A DNA stretch of 36,605 nucleotides, from the NCBI GenBank assembly GCA_015680685.1, contig MNCI01020785.1:306673-343277 (forward strand). The letters run 5' to 3'. The stretch is from Gnetum montanum. Taxonomy: Eukaryota > Streptophyta > Gnetopsida > Gnetales > Gnetaceae. Below are positions 33,331 through 36,605 of this stretch, piece by piece. Positions within the stretch are counted from its first letter, which is position 1. Each line of letters opens with the position of its first letter. The notes below the pieces were generated by a model, which saw only the letters and a program-made list of their open reading frames with translations, did not search any database and was not told where the DNA came from. Position numbers and translations under genes: made by a program.

Positions 33331-35733
33331 TGCTTTGCAAATAGGTTTTGACTAAGTACTACAAAAAGCTTCATGTAGGCTATATGGCAGAGGCACATAG
33401 AGTCATCCAATACCTCAAATGAAATTTCGACAAATATGCTAATCTCACACACCTTTATATTTTGCTTAAGTTTTAGGGGTAAGTGTTAGACCCAAAAAAA
33501 AATATTAATAATAAGTGAAAATTTCACTATATATCACATGCTTGACACTAAGCAAAAAACACAAAGATCATAGATAGAAAAAATGTTCTAATTTTAAGAA
33601 TGTTTACTTAGGTGTGCAACCTTACAATTGATACTTTGTAAAATTTAAAAAATAAAATTAATTGTCCATGAGGATGGTCTTAGTCCTAATAACATTTTTC
33701 AACATACATACTTGAACTGAAGATAGCAAAAGGATTTGAGATAGTAATAAAAAACTATGGCAAAATACTAATATTTGTAAGAAAACTAAATTTGCCAAGA
33801 ACTAATGGCTTAAATTCATAATCACCATCAAGAATTTTCACCATCAACTATAACCTTTATTGTCAATATTAGTTCTAATCTTTGACAAGGAAAAATTTGT
33901 CTTGCAAGCTTTCATTAGTACTTTCTATAATACAATTAAAAATATTCACAAAATCTTTTATCCTCCCCCATTTGATCATTTTTATCATTGATATCAACTT
34001 GAACTTCTATACCTTCAACTTCCAATTACATGTCCTTACCTTTCATAAACATATCACATAAATCACACATCTTAACGCAAGCATAAGTATCTAATCTTAA
34101 TTTCAATACATGTGTGAATTTTTCCGCTTAAATTCCAAAAAAATACCTAATTTGAGGTTCACTCTCATAAATTACATCCTTAAAATTTCCAAACATTATC
34201 CTACTTAAATTTTACGAAAATCGTCTATATATCCTTGATTAATCATAGTCGGCTCTGCCGCGTGGCTATAGACCGGCAAAGTGGCAGACAACATGAACGT
34301 GACAGCATGTGGGGCTCATGATGCTGCAGTAAAGATATGTATGTGCCGTTCCTTGCTTGCTCCATCCATCCATTCATTTTCATGTGAGCGTCGGTCTTCC
34401 GCCATCCAACCGCCCACGTGGCAATTGGCAAACGGCAAAGTTTGACAAGTTTGAAAAACAAATCAACAAAGCGACAAGCGCCTCCTCCTCCGCCCTCGCC
34501 GTCACTTTGAAACATGTTGCGCCAATTTCTTACAATCCAACATCACTCATCGCTCAGCACATGGAGTCACTGTTGCTGGGCTTTTGTTAGTTGCCTCCTC
34601 TTCTTCCGCCCTCAACCTAATTTATCGTCGCCTATTCACATGCCGTGCGAGACCGGGTTAGGTTCAATGAATGACTCCCGTTGCCAAACTTTAAAAATAA
34701 TAATAATAATAATACAACTATCACGTGCTCGCCTAGTTTTTTATAATTAACATACGAAAACCGTTATCGTTTAAAATAGTTTATTATCTCCTTTTCCTTG
34801 TTCCTCCGCGACGGCCGGGAGCTGAAAGATCCGCAACTTTAATACCCGTTTCAAAAATGGATAATCTTAATCTTCGCAAACGGTATGCTTGTAAGGTTTT
34901 CAATTAGTCAAATTGTTGGGCTCCTGTGCCTCTTCTTATGTTGAGCGCGTCTTGATTCTACAAAGGCTAACAGATCAGGCTCCCTTGCAGCATACGTATT
35001 CGTTGTGTTGGGCAAACACACTACATTAATCGCCATTACGAATCAATGTTAGCCGCTGAAAACTTTAACATCTCATATCCCTTCTTTCACCTCGTGCTCT
35101 TTCCTTGTTTATAGGCTCTTTACGAATTTTTTTAAGAGAAAGCAACTAAAAATAGGTTTTGTTACTAGAAGTCAATCTATAAACCACATCTTTGTTTTGG
35201 AATATTTTAGTTAAGGTAGTATTTTGCAAAAGCTTTTTATTGCAATAGTGATTTTAAGTTTAACCATAAATATTAAAAATAGTGTAAATGTTGTTAGGAC
35301 TAGGATCATCCTCCCTATTAACAATTAACTTTCATTCTATTCATTTTTTAAAGGATCTATTGTAAAATTGTACACCTAAGTAAACATCCTCAAAATTGAA
35401 AAGCTATCTCAATATTTTTTATATTTTCTACTCAGTGATTAAGCATGTGATGTACTTTTTTGGTTTGCTTATTACTCTCATTGTTTTTGGGTCTAATCAC
35501 TAACCCACCCCCACCATGCCCATCTCCCCTACCCTCCTAAAAAAATGATATATCTCTTTGCTTTAAATTAGATGCAATTATTAACTTGTTAAGTAACTTG
35601 ACTTCTCATGTTATCTAACACATGTTAGTTACAAGTCATTACTAGTTGTTGAGGCATAGTCCCTTCAAGTTACTCTGTGAGATAGAACTTATGGTTCTAA
35701 TCAATACTAGAACAACAATATTATTAAATATGG
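33331..35733. other. Intergenic DNA, AT-rich with a GC-richer island
   Basis: 33331-34240 and 35100-35733 are AT-rich with no recognised gene. 34240-35090 is clearly richer in GC, has a G-box core (CCCACGTGGC near 34412-34421) and an (AAT)n run at about 34697-34712. It may be a promoter or a gene remnant. Its short frames (for example 34357-34590) show no domain. Confidence 0.4.
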
Positions 35734-36605
35734 TGATGAGTCGCGAGGTACCCCTACACTCAACCATACAAAACGAGCATAGCACACTTGATTCGATCGA
35801 ACTCTGCAGACTAAGTGCCTACATGCCCCATGGAACACTTGGGGTTAATCATTCGTTATCTTCCCAGACTTACTTGTAGTTGTCATGGTGTACGTTTAAG
35901 TAAGTCCGAGGTATATGATTTTTATATCTTTTTATGTTTTTCTCCTATGCTATTGAGGTGAAGGGTTGAGGAACTAACTAACTCTAACTAATGAACTAAG
36001 TCTAAATTAACTAGCGTCAGCATTCGTTCCCACTTATCGTACACACCCTGAACCAATGCAACCGCGGCTACCAAATGCTAATCGTTGTTGGGATCACCAC
36101 ATGTAATGCACGTGCTCAAAGTGGTCGTACTGAGGTACTTAACTAGGAGGAAAGGGTTGAGAAAGCTAATCTAGCCTAAGTGCGATGAGCAGCCGATTCC
36201 TTGACTAACCGTACACATCTTCATGCACGACTATCACTAGGATTACCAAGTGCAGATCCTGAATACGCCACTGGGTTACTAAGTAGTCACACTAGATGCT
36301 CGTAATCAAGTCGTACTCATACCGCATTCTAGGAGTTTAAGAGTGAGAGAGAAAACAATAAATAAAATCCTATTCCATGCACTGCAAGGTTTATCCAGGA
36401 AGTTCGTCTTTATTGTCGTACACAACTTGTGTTCAGGTACAATGTTGCTCGAATAAAGATCCGTTCACTTTAGGACTCCTACTGCAGGCACATGGAAAAT
36501 ATTTTATCTCTGGAGTGATCAAACTGCCAGAGTTTCCCTACTTCTAACTCAGGATGGGAAAACAAGGGAGAGCCACCTCTTATTTATAGATATGGTGGCG
36601 GACTG
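35734..36605 (-). mobile_element. Gypsy-family LTR, minus strand, running off the window
   Basis: Starts (as its U5 end) TGATGAG at 35734-35740. Its reverse complement matches the element 1 LTR closely: CAGTAGGAGTCCTA, TGTACGACAATAAAGACGAA, and the TATA box at 36589-36581. It carries two foldable units, D (36014-36134) and B (about 36182-36325). It stops at the window edge shortly before the U3 palindrome would appear. No primer binding site lies to its left, so it is a 3' or solo LTR. Confidence 0.85.

Noticed and set aside
31865-33351. Nine overlapping 61-codon (last 68-codon) open frames in the tandem array
   Set aside because: They are by-products of the 160-bp repeat. The period is not a multiple of three and each frame ends at the same stop, so no continuous protein exists and no domain is visible.

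Overview
This window is nuclear DNA of a land plant, most likely a seed plant with a large, transposon-rich genome. Split genes with GT-AG introns, a plant-type U-box/ARM ubiquitin ligase, Ty3/gypsy and Ty1/copia LTR retrotransposons and a plant L1-type LINE all support this. A gymnosperm is possible but cannot be proven from the sequence. There are no bacterial features, rRNA genes, tRNA genes or CRISPR arrays.

Layout. 1-4626: right-hand part of a plus-strand gypsy element (element 1) with an open gag-protease frame, no polymerase, a non-coding spacer, a collapsed second ORF, a polypurine tract and a 1004-bp 3' LTR. It is inserted into a decayed minus-strand copia element (pol remnant 4627-5995, LTR about 6012-6939). 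7573-8620: decayed minus-strand frame resembling the plant-transposon-protein domain. 8620-17577: a related gypsy element (element 2) with an odd inverted/chimeric left LTR, an Athila-type tRNA-Asp primer binding site, decayed gag, spacer, a 919-codon ORF2 full of nonsense codons, a polypurine tract and an 808-bp 3' LTR. 17578-21380: AT-rich DNA with no recognisable gene. 21381-24850: 5'-truncated minus-strand LINE. 24851-26126: intergenic, with four short tandem duplications. 26316-29557: the only apparently intact host gene, a minus-strand U-box/ARM E3 ligase of the PUB6/PUB7/PUB45 type (five coding exons, 791 codons). 31731-33330: ten nearly identical 160-bp tandem repeats. 33331-35733: AT-rich DNA with a GC-richer patch. 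35734-36605: a third LTR of the gypsy family, minus strand, running off the window.

The most unusual signal is in the gypsy LTRs. Downstream of the AATAAA, in what should be U5 and so the 5' leader of genomic RNA, there is a reiterated element with three nested helices. Its helices vary in sequence but keep pairing, including double compensatory changes, while the intervening loop sequences are nearly invariant. Element 1 has four copies in a row; the other LTRs have one or two. I do not recognise it as a known ribozyme or riboswitch. Other points: the family carries gag(-pro) and a coiled-coil ORF2 but no reverse transcriptase or integrase; an 11-mer matching the polypurine tract recurs at four equivalent sites per element; and ORF2 keeps one frame for 2.76 kb with about 26 stops, every one explicable as C-to-T change of a Gln or Arg codon.
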